Notes: a model not told the origin generated them from the sequence alone. Positions 7,617 to 17,654 are shown, counted from the first letter of the stretch. The stretch is DNA of 64,000 bases from Rubrivivax sp. SCN 71-131 (GCA_001724995.1 MEFD01000022.1:47629-111628); one strand, 5' to 3'. Translations and numbers: made by a program.

Positions 7617-9128
7617 ATGGAGACCGCCTTCGTCCAGACCACGGTCGATGCGTCGGCGGCCGTCGTGCCGCCGGCCGTCGTGCCGTCGGCCGCCGTCGCG
7701 CCGTCCCTGCTCGGGCGCGAGCGTTCCATCCTCGAGTTCAACCGCCGCGTGCTCGCGCAGGCGCAGCGCGCAGATGTGCCGCTGCTCGAGCGACTGCGCT
7801 ACATCACGATCGTCTCGTCGAATCTCGACGGGTTCTTCGAGGTCCGCTTCGCCGACTTCGCCGAGCGCGACGCGCCCCAGCGCGAGTGGGTCGCCCGCTT
7901 CTTCGAGTCGCAGGTGCGGCCGCTGCTGGTGCCGATCGGGCTCGACCCGGCGCACCCGTTCCCGCAGGTCGCGAACAAGTCGCTGAACTTCATCGTCCAG
8001 CTCGACGGGCGCGACGCCTTCGGGCGGCGCAACGCGATCGCGATCGTCAAGGTGCCTCGCGTGCTGCCGCGGGTGATCCGCCTGCCCGACGCGCTGACCG
8101 GCGGCCGCCAGGGCTTCGTCCTGCTGTCGAGCGTCATACGTGCGCACCTCGGGTCGCTGTTCGGCGGCCGCACCGTGGTCGCGTTCTCGCAGTTCCGTGT
8201 CACCCGCGACTCCGAGCTCGAGGTCGACGACGAGGAGGTGACGAACCTGCGCCAGGCGCTGCGTTCGGGGCTGACGACGCGGCATTTCGGGAAGGCGATC
8301 CGCCTCGAGGTCGTGACGAGCTGCCCGCCGCCGCTGTCGGCCTTCCTGCTGCAGCAGTTCGGGCTCGGCGAGGCGGCGCGGCGCGGCAAGGAGGTCACGG
8401 TCGTCGTCGAGCTGAAGGCGCGCTTCGACGAGGAGGCGAACATCAACTGGGCCGAGCGGCTCGAGGCGGTCGGCGCGCAGGTGGTCTACGGCATCGTCGG
8501 ACTGAAGACGCATGCCAAGCTGCTGCTGATCACGCGCCGCGAGGGTGCCGGGCGCAGCACCGCGGTGCTGCGCCGCTACGCGCACCTGTCGACCGGCAAC
8601 TACAACGCGCGCATCGTCGTCAAGTGCAACGCCCTGACCGACCCGACACCGATCCAGGCGCTGGTGCGGGCGTCGCAGGCCGGGGCGCGCATCGACCTCG
8701 TCGTGCGCGGCGCCTGCATGCTGGCGCCCGGCGTCCAGGGCACGACCGCGAACGTGCGCGTGCGCTCGATCGTCGGCCGCTTCCTCGAGCATTCGCGCGT
8801 CCTCTCCAGTCCGGCGCGACGCGCGCAGCAGACCGCGAGGGCGCTCGACCGCAGCTTTCGCAGCGTCGACGCGCTGGCGCCCGACGGCAGCGTCGCCGGG
8901 CTGCTCGACGCTGCGCGCTGGCACGATTCGCGCGTCGCGGTGCTCGTGGTCGGCCACCAGCCGACGCTCGGGCTGGTCGCCGCGCAGCTGGTGGGCGGCC
9001 TCGATCCGGCAGCGACGCTGCCGTGGCGGATCAAGAAGGGCGGCGTCTGGTGGCTGCGCACGCGCGGGAACGGCGACGGCGGCCCGCCGCTGACGGTGCT
9101 CGCGGTGCGCTCGCCCGATCTGCTGTAG
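7617..9128 (+). pseudogene. ppk-sixA: Polyphosphate kinase 1 remnant fused to SixA-type phosphatase remnant
   Basis: One open frame of 503 codons reads as pieces of PPK1 joined in order, then the end of a SixA phosphohistidine phosphatase. Compared with full PPK1 (~690 residues), about 50 residues are missing after VRFADF; ~130 after FLLQQFGL, where the frame jumps to RRGKEVTVVVELKARFDEE; ~70 after STGNYNARIV; and the C-terminal ~90 after GRFLEHSRV. At that point the frame enters SixA at SSPARRAQQTA, so SixA lacks its N-terminal RHG nucleophile. The PPK histidine in GLKTHAKL and the SixA VVGHQPT survive. All junctions stay in frame. Loss of most of the H and C1 domains and of the SixA active site makes activity very unlikely. 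The deletion sizes are my estimates from memory of the family. Confidence 0.75.
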
Positions 9129-9152
9129 GTCGGCCGCGGTCGCCGCGGCGGC

Positions 9153-9777
9153 CTACGCGGCGGCGGTTTCGGGCTCGCACACCGACAGGCCGAGCGCGCT
9201 GCCGCGCTGCCACGCCAGTACCTCCTCGCGCAACAGGTGCAGCGTGCGCAGGTCGACCGCGCCGGCGGTGTCGAAGCGCAGCTCGGCGGCATTCGGCCCG
9301 CGCTTCAGCCGCCAACCCGCCGGCGCGTCGGCGCGCGCGTGGCAGGTGATCGCCGCCAGCCGCAGGCACAGCAGCTGCCAGCGGCGATCGGGATGGGCGA
9401 GCGTCGGCTCGACCTTGCGCAGGCCGCCGCGCTGGCCGAGCACCAGCGCGCCGAGATGGCGCTGCTGGTCCTGCGAGAAGCCGGGGGCGTCGGCATGCGC
9501 CACCAGATAGGCCCCATGCCGGTGGTGGTCGTGGTGCGAGACGACGAGGCCCAGCTCGTGCAGCGCCGCCGCCCAGCCGAGCTCGCGCCGGCGCCCGCCC
9601 GCGCCCTGGGCGGCGCTCGGCGTCGAGCCCGCCGCCCAGGCGCACCGTCTCCTTCAGGTAGTCGACGCGCCGGTAGCGGCCATGCTCGAGGCGTCCGATC
9701 TCGAGGCGAAAGCTGTTCGATCCGAGGTCGATCGCGGCGAGCGGCGCGGCCGGCAGGCGAACGCGTGCGGGAAGCAT
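9153..9777 (-). pseudogene. ppx: Exopolyphosphatase (ppx/gppA) remnant, deleted and frameshifted
   Basis: The 5' part encodes MLPARVRLPAAPLAAIDLGS and continues NSFRLEIG to VRLGGGLDAE, a good Ppx/GppA ASKHA N-terminus of ~55 residues. It then breaks. The 3' part continues in another frame with RRRELGWAAALHELGLVVSH, HRHGAYLVAH and ADAPGFSQDQQ, the C-terminal HD-like half of Ppx. The middle ~200 residues of a normal ~500-residue Ppx, including most of the catalytic domain, are absent, and the halves are out of frame near 9610-9640. It lies tail to tail with the ppk remnant, 24 nt apart. In related bacteria the two enzymes make and degrade polyphosphate; here both are broken. Confidence 0.75.
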
Positions 9778-10049
9778 GGCGCCGATTGTCGCGTCGCCGG
9801 CCGTGCGCGCGGCGTCGAGGGCGTCGAGCAGGCCCGGCAGGCCGTGCCACTTGCCGGTGCACGACAGGCGGCAGGCGATCTCCGCGCGCAGCAGCGCATA
9901 GCGATGAACGGGGCTGGGGATCATGACGCGCAGCATCGCCGCCTCGTGTGACAACCGTGTGGAAGCCCGCGGCCACGCGGGCATCGGTCGCGCCCCGAGG
10001 CACGCCGCGGGATGGCTGCCACGGCGAGCCGGCCGCCTCCACGCCCCGC

Positions 10050-10112
10050 ATGAAGACCCACCCCGAAGTCGAGGTGAAGTTCCTCGTCCCGGCCTCGCCG
10101 GCCGCGCCCTTG
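10050..10112 (+). pseudogene. CYTH-domain protein fragment
   Basis: An ATG is followed by MKTHPEVEVKFLVPASPAA, matching the start of CYTH triphosphate-tunnel proteins (ExExKF motif, here EVEVKF). The resemblance ends after about 20 codons, and the frame soon stops or drifts. CYTH and CHAD proteins often occur beside polyphosphate genes, so this looks like a third eroded member of the same locus. The call rests on a very short segment. Confidence 0.4.
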
Positions 10113-10133
10113 CGACGGTGTCGTGACCGCCGC

Positions 10134-10173
10134 ACGTCACGCCGCGGTCATGGGCCGGTCAAGCGGCGGTCAT
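10134..10173 (+). promoter_or_regulatory. Pho box (PhoB site), four 11-bp repeats
   Basis: Heptamers ACGTCAC, CGGTCAT, CGGTCAA and CGGTCAT start at 10134, 10145, 10156 and 10167, an exact 11-bp period with 4-nt spacers (PhoB consensus CTGTCAT). A possible -10 (GACGAT, ~10185-10190) follows at the right distance. The acyltransferase start codon with its GAGGA RBS is 45 nt downstream, so the architecture is complete for a phosphate-starvation promoter. Confidence 0.7.
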
Positions 10174-10218
10174 CGTGCGCCACGACGATGCACTGGCTCT
10201 GCCACCGCGAGGACCTCG

Positions 10219-11043
10219 ATGAGCCATGTCGCCCTCCTTCGACCGCGCCCGCACGACGCGGCCCCCGATCGCGCTGTCGCGCTGCATCCGCCGGCGCCGG
10301 CGACGACGCGCTTCGTCGCCGCATGGGCGCGGCCTGCCGACGAGGTCGCCGAGGCGCAGCGGCTGCGCTGGCGCGTCTTCGTCGACGAGATGGGCGCGCG
10401 GCCACAGCCGCTGCCCGGAACACCGCCGCAGCACGACGCCGACCGCTTCGACGCCTTCTGCGAGCACCTGCTGGTGCGCGTCGCCGACGGCCCGTGCGCC
10501 GGCCTGCTGGTCGGCACCTACCGGGTGCTGGTCGCCGACGCGGCGCGTCGCGCCGGCGGCTTCTACTCGGACGGCGAATTCGACCTGCAGCCGGTGCGCG
10601 CGCTGCTGCTGCGCGCGGCCGAGCTCGGCCGCTCCTGCGTGCACCCCGAGTGGCGCTCCGGCGGCGCGATCCTCGCGCTGTGGGGCGCGCTGTATGGCTT
10701 CCTCGAGCGCCACCGCATCGAGGTGGTGATCGGCTGCGCGAGCGTCGGCATCGGCGACGGCGGCCACCACGCGGCCAGCTTGTGGCGGCGGCTGCGCGAG
10801 ACGCATCTGGTCGACGCGGCGCTGCGCGTCGCGCCGCGCCTGCCGCTGCCGCTGGCGCACCTGCGCGACGACCTCGACGCCGAGCCGCCGGCGCTGGTCA
10901 AGGGCTACCTGCGCTGCGGCGGCCGGCTGCTCGGTCCGCCCGCCTGGGACCCGGACTTCAACGCCGCCGACCTGCCGCTGATGCTGCGTCTGGCCGACTT
11001 CCCGTCGCGCTACCAGCGCCATTTCGCCGACCCCGCCGGCTGA
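10219..11043 (+). CDS. GNAT-type N-acyltransferase, OlsB-like (ornithine lipid synthesis)
   Basis: The product is 274 residues and looks intact. Conserved blocks of the OlsB/hemolysin-like acyltransferases are present: AEAQRLRWRVFVDEMGA (~47-63), DRFDAFCEHLLVR, VGTYRVL, a YSDGEFDL segment and ELGRSCVHPEWRSGGAI (~136-152), the acyl-thioester binding region. The family transfers a 3-hydroxyacyl chain from acyl carrier protein to an amino acid, the first step of ornithine lipid synthesis. Those phosphorus-free lipids replace phospholipids under phosphate limitation. Four Pho-box repeats upstream fit that role well. No olsA-like second acyltransferase is in the window. The ATG was chosen for the GAGGACC RBS. 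The substrate is inferred. Confidence 0.7.
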   Translation: MSHVALLRPRPHDAAPDRAVALHPPAPATTRFVAAWARPADEVAEAQRLRWRVFVDEMGARPQPLPGTPPQHDADRFDAFCEHLLVRVADGPCAGLLVGTYRVLVADAARRAGGFYSDGEFDLQPVRALLLRAAELGRSCVHPEWRSGGAILALWGALYGFLERHRIEVVIGCASVGIGDGGHHAASLWRRLRETHLVDAALRVAPRLPLPLAHLRDDLDAEPPALVKGYLRCGGRLLGPPAWDPDFNAADLPLMLRLADFPSRYQRHFADPAG

Positions 11044-11118
11044 ACACGGCGGCACGAGAGGTCTCTGACTGCCGCACTGCTCGGGTAGGATGCCCGCCGA
11101 GGCTACCGACGCGAAGGC

Positions 11119-11784
11119 ATGAAGGATCAGGTCTTGCTGCTGGATTTCGGCGGGGTGGTCAGCCGCACCCCGTTCGAAACGCATGAGCACACCGAGCAGG
11201 TTCTCGGGCTGAAGGCCGGGACGCTGACTTGGCGCGGCCCCTTCGATCCGGCCGGCGATCCGCTCTGGCAACGGCTCGAGGAGGGCGCGATCACGGAGCG
11301 TGAGTACTGGCTCATTCGTGCGCGCGAGGTCGGCGAACTGCTGGGCGAGACCTGGACGGAGATTTCCGAACTCGTGATTCGTTCGCGCGGCACCGACCCC
11401 GATGCGGTGATCCGCCCCGAGGCCGTGGCCGCCGTCGAGGCCGCCAAGGCGGCGGGCCGTCGCGTCGCCGTGCTGTCCAACGACCTGGATCTGTTCTACG
11501 GGCCGCAGCTGCGCGGCCGCGTCGGTATCCTGAAGCACGCCGATTTCGTCATCGACGCCACTTACACGGGCATCCTCAAGCCCGATCCGCGCGCCTTCGC
11601 CATCTGCCTGGAGCGCCTGGCCGTGCCGGCGCAGCACTGTGTGTTCGTCGACGACCAGCAACGCAACGTCGACGCCGCGGTCGCGACCGGCATGCGCGCC
11701 GTGTACTTCGACGTCGCGCGGCCGCAGGCCTCGTTCCGGCAGGCGCTCGATCTGCTCGGCGTGGCGCCGCCGCGGACGGCCTGA
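11119..11784 (+). CDS. HAD-superfamily hydrolase (subfamily IA)
   Basis: The product is 221 residues. HAD motifs are in order: motif I LLLDFGGVV with nucleophile Asp9 (the second Asp of DxD is Gly, as in many DFGG-type members), motif II VAVLSND (~117-123), motif III lysine in GILKPDPRAF (~153-162), and motif IV VFVDDQQRNV (~176-185). The cap domain lies between motifs I and II. Such enzymes are phosphatases or dehalogenases acting on small molecules; the substrate cannot be predicted. The gene stands alone and is convergent with ftsZ, separated by a strong hairpin. Confidence 0.8.
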   Translation: MKDQVLLLDFGGVVSRTPFETHEHTEQVLGLKAGTLTWRGPFDPAGDPLWQRLEEGAITEREYWLIRAREVGELLGETWTEISELVIRSRGTDPDAVIRPEAVAAVEAAKAAGRRVAVLSNDLDLFYGPQLRGRVGILKHADFVIDATYTGILKPDPRAFAICLERLAVPAQHCVFVDDQQRNVDAAVATGMRAVYFDVARPQASFRQALDLLGVAPPRTA

Positions 11785-11806
11785 CGATTCCCGACGATTC
11801 GTGACG

Positions 11807-11832
11807 ACGAGGGCGCCCGCAGGCGCCCTCGT
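11807..11832. terminator. Bidirectional hairpin between HAD gene and ftsZ
   Basis: ACGAGGGCGCC and GGCGCCCTCGT form a perfect 11-bp stem around a 4-nt loop. It sits between two convergent genes, 23 nt after one stop and 27 nt from the other. There is no U-tract on either side, so it is terminator-like by position and stability rather than canonical. Confidence 0.55.
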
Positions 11833-11858
11833 GACCGAGCCGCCGGGCGCAGCCGTCT

Positions 11859-13073
11859 TCAGTCGGCCTGCTTCCTCAGGAACGCCGGGATCTCGATCTC
11901 GTCCATGCCGTTGCTGGACAAGGCCTCGACCTTGGCCGCCGCCTGGCTGCGCGCGTTGCGCCACACGCTGGGCGTGTTCAGGCCGGCGTAGTCGCCCGCG
12001 CCCGCCTGGGTCGGCTGCATCGGCTGGTTGAGGATGGGCAGGTTGTCGGTGCCGGTGCGCAGTGGCGCCGCCGCGGGCTGCACGACGTTCAGCGTGGGGG
12101 GGCGACTTTCAGCCCTCCGTGCGCTGGACAGGCCGGTGGCGATGACCGTCACGCGCAGCTGGTCGCCCAGGGATTCGTCGTAGGCGGTGCCGTAGATGAC
12201 GTGCGCCTCGTCGGCGGCGTAGCGGCGGATGGTGTTCATCGCGTTGCGGCTCTCGGCGAGCTTGAAGCTGTTCTTCGCCGCGGCGATCAGCACCAGCACG
12301 CCGCGCGCGCCCGAGAGGTCGATGCCCTCCAGCAGCGGGCACGCCACGGCCGCCTCGGCGGCCTTGGTGGCGCGGTCCGGGCCGCCGGCGGTGGCGGTGC
12401 CCATCATCGCCTTGCCGGGTTCGCTCATCACCGTCTTCACGTCCTCGAAGTCGACGTTGACGAGACCCGGGATGTGGATGATGTCGCTGATGCCGCCGAC
12501 CGCGTTCTTCAGCACGTCGTTGGCGTGCGCGAAGGCCTGCTCCTGCGTCACGTCGTCGCCCATGACCTCGAGCAGCTTCTCGTTGAGGACGACGATCAGG
12601 CTGTCGACGTTGGCCTCGAGCTCGACGACGCCGTCGTCGGCCTGCTTGCCGCGCCGGCGGCCCTCGAACTCGAAGGGCTTGGTGACCACGCCCACGGTGA
12701 GGATGCCCATCTCCTTGGCCACGCGCGCGATCACCGGCGCGGCGCCCGTGCCGGTGCCCCCGCCCATGCCTGCGGTGATGAAGAGCATGTGCGCGCCGAC
12801 GATCGCCTCGCGGATCTGCGCCTCGGCGTCCTCGGCGGCGGCGCGCGCGACCTCGGGCTTGGAGCCCGCGCCCAGGCCCGAGGTGCCCAGCTGCACCAGC
12901 GTGCGCGCGTTGCTGCGGTTGAGCGCCTGCGAGTCGGTGTTGGCGCAGATGAAGTCCACGCCCTGCACCGCCTGCGCGATCATGTGCTCGACGGCGTTGC
13001 CGCCGCCGCCGCCGACCCCGATCACCTTGATCTGGGTGCCCTGGTCAAACTCTTCGATCATCTCGATAGGCAT
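11859..13073 (-). CDS. ftsZ: Cell division GTPase FtsZ
   Basis: The product is 404 residues, a normal length. FtsZ polymerises at mid-cell into the Z ring. The N-terminal nucleotide fold shows IGVGGGGGNAVEHM (~18-31) and the tubulin signature GGGTGTGAAP (~105-114); the T7-type synergy region follows. The variable linker leads to the C-terminal tail EIEIPAFLRKQAD, the conserved peptide that binds FtsA and ZipA. The ATG follows AAGGAGG at ideal spacing. It is the last gene of the dcw cluster, 101 nt after ftsA. The usual downstream lpxC of related genomes is absent here; a HAD gene follows instead. Confidence 0.97.
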   Translation of the reverse strand: MPIEMIEEFDQGTQIKVIGVGGGGGNAVEHMIAQAVQGVDFICANTDSQALNRSNARTLVQLGTSGLGAGSKPEVARAAAEDAEAQIREAIVGAHMLFITAGMGGGTGTGAAPVIARVAKEMGILTVGVVTKPFEFEGRRRGKQADDGVVELEANVDSLIVVLNEKLLEVMGDDVTQEQAFAHANDVLKNAVGGISDIIHIPGLVNVDFEDVKTVMSEPGKAMMGTATAGGPDRATKAAEAAVACPLLEGIDLSGARGVLVLIAAAKNSFKLAESRNAMNTIRRYAADEAHVIYGTAYDESLGDQLRVTVIATGLSSARRAESRPPTLNVVQPAAAPLRTGTDNLPILNQPMQPTQAGAGDYAGLNTPSVWRNARSQAAAKVEALSSNGMDEIEIPAFLRKQAD

Positions 13074-13104
13074 GTGAACCTCCTTCGGGTCGCTTGCAGT
13101 TGCC

Positions 13105-13136
13105 AAAAAAAGAGAACAGTCGCTTGCTTCTTCTCT
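13105..13136 (-). terminator. Possible intrinsic terminator or attenuator between ftsA and ftsZ
   Basis: On the minus strand AGAGAA and TTCTCT can pair around a 14-nt loop and are followed directly by a run of T (seven in all, 13105-13111). The stem is short and A/U-rich, so termination would be partial at best. The ftsA-ftsZ gap is otherwise only an RBS and a repeated 9-mer (GTCGCTTGC on the plus strand at 13089 and 13119). Confidence 0.35.
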
Positions 13137-13174
13137 CACGGGGCCTCGAATGGCCGCCCCTTCCTCGAACCTCT

Positions 13175-14407
13175 TCAGAAATTCCCCAGCAGCCAGTCGC
13201 GGGCGCGCCCGATCAGGGTCGACATCGACCCGCCCTGCGCCGCCGCCCTCTGGCCGCGCGCGCGCGCCAGCCGCGCATCCTCCAGCAGCCCCATCACCGT
13301 CGCCGAGCGCGGGTTGGCGACCATGTCGGCCAAGGCGCCGCGGTAAGTCGGCAAGCCCTTGCGCACGGGCTTGAGAAAGATGTCCTCGCCGAGCTCGACC
13401 ATGCCGGGCATGACCGCACTGCCGCCGCAGAGGACGACGCCGCTGGAGAGCAGCTCCTCGTAGCCGCTCTCGCGGATGACCTGGTGCACGAGCGAGAAGA
13501 TCTCCTCCACCCGCGGCTCGATCACGCCGGCCAGCGCCTGGCGGCTGAGCATGCGCGGCTCGCGGTCGCCCAGGCCCGGCACCTCCACCTGCTCGGCGGG
13601 GTCGGCCAGCAGTTGCTTGGCCACGCCGTGCTCGACCTTGATCTCCTCGGCGTCCTTGGTCGGCGTGCGCAGGGCCATGGCGATGTCGCTGGTGACGAGG
13701 TCGCCGGCGATCGGGATCACCGCGGTGTGGCGCACGCTGCCCTCGGTGTAGATCTGCACGTCGGTGGTGCCGGCGCCGATATCGACCACGGCCACGCCGA
13801 GCTGCTTTTCGTCCTCGGTCAGCACCGCCGCGGCGCTGGCGCTCGGGTTGAGCACCAGGCGCTCGACCTCGAGGCCGCAGCGGCGCACGCACTTGAGGAT
13901 GTTCTCGGCCGCGCTCTGCGCCCCGGTGACGATGTGCACCTTGACCTCGAGGCGGCTGCCGCTCATGCCGATCGGCTCCTTCACCTCGTGGCCGTCGATC
14001 ACGTACTCCTGCGGCTCGACCAGCAGCAGCCGCTGGTCGCCGGGGATGTTGATCGCCTTCGCGGTCTCGATGACCCGCGTCACGTCCACCGGCGTGACCT
14101 CGCGGTTGTCGCGCACGATCACCATGCCGGTGCTGTTCTGGCCGCGGATGTGGCTGCCGGTGATGCCGGTGTAGACGCGGTCGATCTTGCAGGCGGCCAT
14201 CATCTCCGCCTCCTTCAGCGCCTGCTGGATGCTCTGCACGGTGGCGTCGATGTTGACGACCACGCCGCGCTTCAGGCCGTGCGCGGGGGCGACTCCCAGG
14301 CCGGCGACGCGCAGCTCGCCGTCGGGCAGCACCTCGGCGGCAACCACCATCACCTTGGCGGTGCCGATGTCGAGACCGAAAACGAGGTCCATTTGTTCCT
14401 TGGGCAT
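13175..14407 (-). CDS. ftsA: Cell division protein FtsA
   Basis: The product is 410 residues. It is an actin-like ATPase that tethers FtsZ to the membrane. ASKHA motifs are FGLDIGTAKVMV (~10-21, phosphate 1), VVDIGAGTTDVQIY (~208-221, phosphate 2) and VLCGGSAVMPG (~331-341, adenosine). The FtsA-specific 1C domain lies between the first two. The C-terminus ends in an amphipathic helix (LIGRARDWLLGNF) expected to be the membrane-targeting sequence. The gene starts 12 nt after the ftsQ stop, within the dcw operon. The ATG five codons before MDLVFG follows a plausible RBS; starting at MDLVFG is an alternative. Confidence 0.96.
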   Translation of the reverse strand: MPKEQMDLVFGLDIGTAKVMVVAAEVLPDGELRVAGLGVAPAHGLKRGVVVNIDATVQSIQQALKEAEMMAACKIDRVYTGITGSHIRGQNSTGMVIVRDNREVTPVDVTRVIETAKAINIPGDQRLLLVEPQEYVIDGHEVKEPIGMSGSRLEVKVHIVTGAQSAAENILKCVRRCGLEVERLVLNPSASAAAVLTEDEKQLGVAVVDIGAGTTDVQIYTEGSVRHTAVIPIAGDLVTSDIAMALRTPTKDAEEIKVEHGVAKQLLADPAEQVEVPGLGDREPRMLSRQALAGVIEPRVEEIFSLVHQVIRESGYEELLSSGVVLCGGSAVMPGMVELGEDIFLKPVRKGLPTYRGALADMVANPRSATVMGLLEDARLARARGQRAAAQGGSMSTLIGRARDWLLGNF

Positions 14408-14419
14408 GAGGTGTGCTCT

Positions 14420-15244
14420 TCAGCGTGCGGGAGGGGCCCCCGCGGGCGCGGCCTGGAGGGTGCTGACGCCGCGCAGGCGCACGGCGTAGCCGTCGGTGTG
14501 GCGAAGATCGGCGGCTTCCAGCGGCGCACGCAGGCGCTCGGTCACCTGCGGCAGCGTGCGCACGAAGCGCTGCGTGCGCGCCAGCACCTCGTCCTCGACG
14601 CCGCGGCCGAGCTCCAGGCGCGCGCCGCCGTCGAGCAGCACGCGCCAGCTGCCGCGCGCCGAGAGCTGCAGCCGCTCGACCCGCGCCTGCAGCGTCTGCA
14701 CGAGCGGCTGCAGCCGCCGGTACATGGACAGCAGCGCCGCCGCACTGCCTTCGGGGCCGACGAAGGTCGGCAGCGCCTCGTCCTCGACGTCGCCGACGTT
14801 GGCGGCGAACACCTCGCCCTGCCGGTTGACGAGGCGATCCTCGCGCTCGTCGGCCTGCCACAGCGCCGCGGCCTGGTGTTCCTCGATCGTCACCACCAGG
14901 CGGTCGGGCCAGACGCGGCGCACGCTGGCGCGGCGCACCCAGGGCACGCTCTCGAAGGCGGCGCGCACGGCATCCAGGTCGGCGCTGAAGAAGTTGCCCG
15001 ACACCCGCGGCGCCACGCTCGTGCGCAGCGAGCCGGCGTCGATGCGCTGCAGCGCGCCCTCGACGCGGATGCCGCGCAGCTGGAACGCCGGCGAGCGCGC
15101 CAGCCACAGCAGCAGCGCAGCCAGCAGCAGCGCCGCCAGCAGCAGGAAGACGAGGCTGGCCACCGCCTGCGTCAGGCGCACGTCGGCGGGCAGCGCCGGC
15201 ATCACGGCCGGCGCAGCGTCGCGCGTCAGGCGCAGGCCGCTCAT
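14420..15244 (-). CDS. ftsQ: Cell division protein FtsQ
   Basis: The product is 274 residues of bitopic inner-membrane type. After a ~25-residue cytoplasmic tail comes one membrane segment ([20 protein letters not shown], ~27-46). The POTRA domain begins [16 protein letters not shown], and the FtsQ beta domain follows ([19 protein letters not shown]). FtsQ links FtsB and FtsL to the rest of the divisome. The start ATG overlaps the ddlB stop as ATGA, which fixes the start and suggests coupled translation. Confidence 0.94.
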   Translation of the reverse strand: MSGLRLTRDAAPAVMPALPADVRLTQAVASLVFLLLAALLLAALLLWLARSPAFQLRGIRVEGALQRIDAGSLRTSVAPRVSGNFFSADLDAVRAAFESVPWVRRASVRRVWPDRLVVTIEEHQAAALWQADEREDRLVNRQGEVFAANVGDVEDEALPTFVGPEGSAAALLSMYRRLQPLVQTLQARVERLQLSARGSWRVLLDGGARLELGRGVEDEVLARTQRFVRTLPQVTERLRAPLEAADLRHTDGYAVRLRGVSTLQAAPAGAPPAR

Positions 15245-16229
15245 AGACCACCCCTTGCGGCGGCGCCGTCCAGCGTCGCCGCGGCCAGCAACTGCAGGCA
15301 CAGCTGCGGATAGTCGATGCCGGCGGCCTTGGCCGACATCGGCACCAGCGAATGCCCGGTCATGCCGGGGCTGGTGTTCATCTCGATGAGGAAGGGGCGG
15401 CGGTCGCTCGCGCGCAGCATGAGGTCGGCACGGCCCCAGCCGCGGCAACCGAGCGCCTGGTAGGCGGCCAGCGTCAGCCGCTGCACCTGTTCCTCCTCCG
15501 CGGGCGCCAGGCCGCTGGGCACGCGGTAGGCGACGACGTCGGTGAAGTACTTGTTCTGGTAGTCGTAGCGGCCCTCGGGCGCGTCGATGCGGATCACCGG
15601 CAGCGCGCGCGCCGACGCCCCCTGCCCGAGCACCGGGCAGGTGAGCTCGAGGCCCTCGATGAACTCCTCGCACAGCACGTCGGCGTCGTGCCTGGCGGCG
15701 AGCGTCACCGCGTCCTGCATCTGCGAATAGCCGAGCACCTTGCTCACGCCGATCGAGCTGCCTTCGCGCGCGGGCTTGACGATGAGCGGCAGGCCCAGTG
15801 CGTCAGGCACCGCCTGCAGCTCCTCGCGCGCGCGCTGCCCGGCGCCGAGGCACACCCAGCGCGGCGTCGGCAGGCCTTCGGCGAGCCAGACGCGCTTGGT
15901 CATCACCTTGTCCATGGCGATCGCGCTGGCCATCACGCCGCTGCCGGTGTAGGGGATGCGCAGCAGCTCGAGCGCGCCCTGCACCGTGCCGTCCTCGCCG
16001 TGGCGGCCGTGCAGGGCGATGAAGGCGCGCGCGAAGCCCTGCGTGCGCAGATCGCACAGCGGCTGCGCCGCCGGATCGAAGGCGTGCGCGTCGACGCCGA
16101 GTGCGCGCAGCGCGTCCAGCACGCCCTGGCCGGACATCAGCGAAACCTCGCGCTCGGCGCTGTCGCCGCCCATCAGCACCGCGGTCCGGCCGAGGTCGCC
16201 GACGTCGATGCGCACCGGATCGTTCATCG

Positions 16230-16233
<4 letters not shown>
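15241..16233 (-). CDS. ddlB: D-alanine--D-alanine ligase
   Basis: The product is 330 residues. It is an ATP-grasp enzyme making D-Ala-D-Ala for peptidoglycan precursors in the cytoplasm. Motifs seen are [16 protein letters not shown] (~19-34), [12 protein letters not shown] (~75-86), the ATP-grasp loop [11 protein letters not shown] (~153-163) and the metal site [18 protein letters not shown] (~281-298). The start ATG overlaps the murC stop as ATGA; a second in-frame ATG two codons later is possible. It belongs to the dcw operon. Confidence 0.96.

Positions 16234-17650
<1,417 letters not shown>

Positions 17651-17654
<4 letters not shown>

Noticed and set aside
7617..9128. The ppk-sixA frame as a genuine bifunctional enzyme
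   Set aside because: Most of the PPK H and C1 domains and the SixA RHG nucleophile are missing. Retained isolated motifs cannot rebuild either active site.
9943..9975. A further Pho box before ppx on the minus strand (single TTGTCAC)
   Set aside because: Only one good heptamer; the positions 11 and 22 bp away do not match the repeat.
13094..15313. A 739-codon plus-strand open frame opposite ftsA and ftsQ, and similar long antisense frames across the dcw cluster
   Set aside because: High GC with strong third-position bias keeps antisense frames open. The translations are low-complexity Arg/Ala/His/Gln and match no protein, while the opposite strand encodes well-known proteins.
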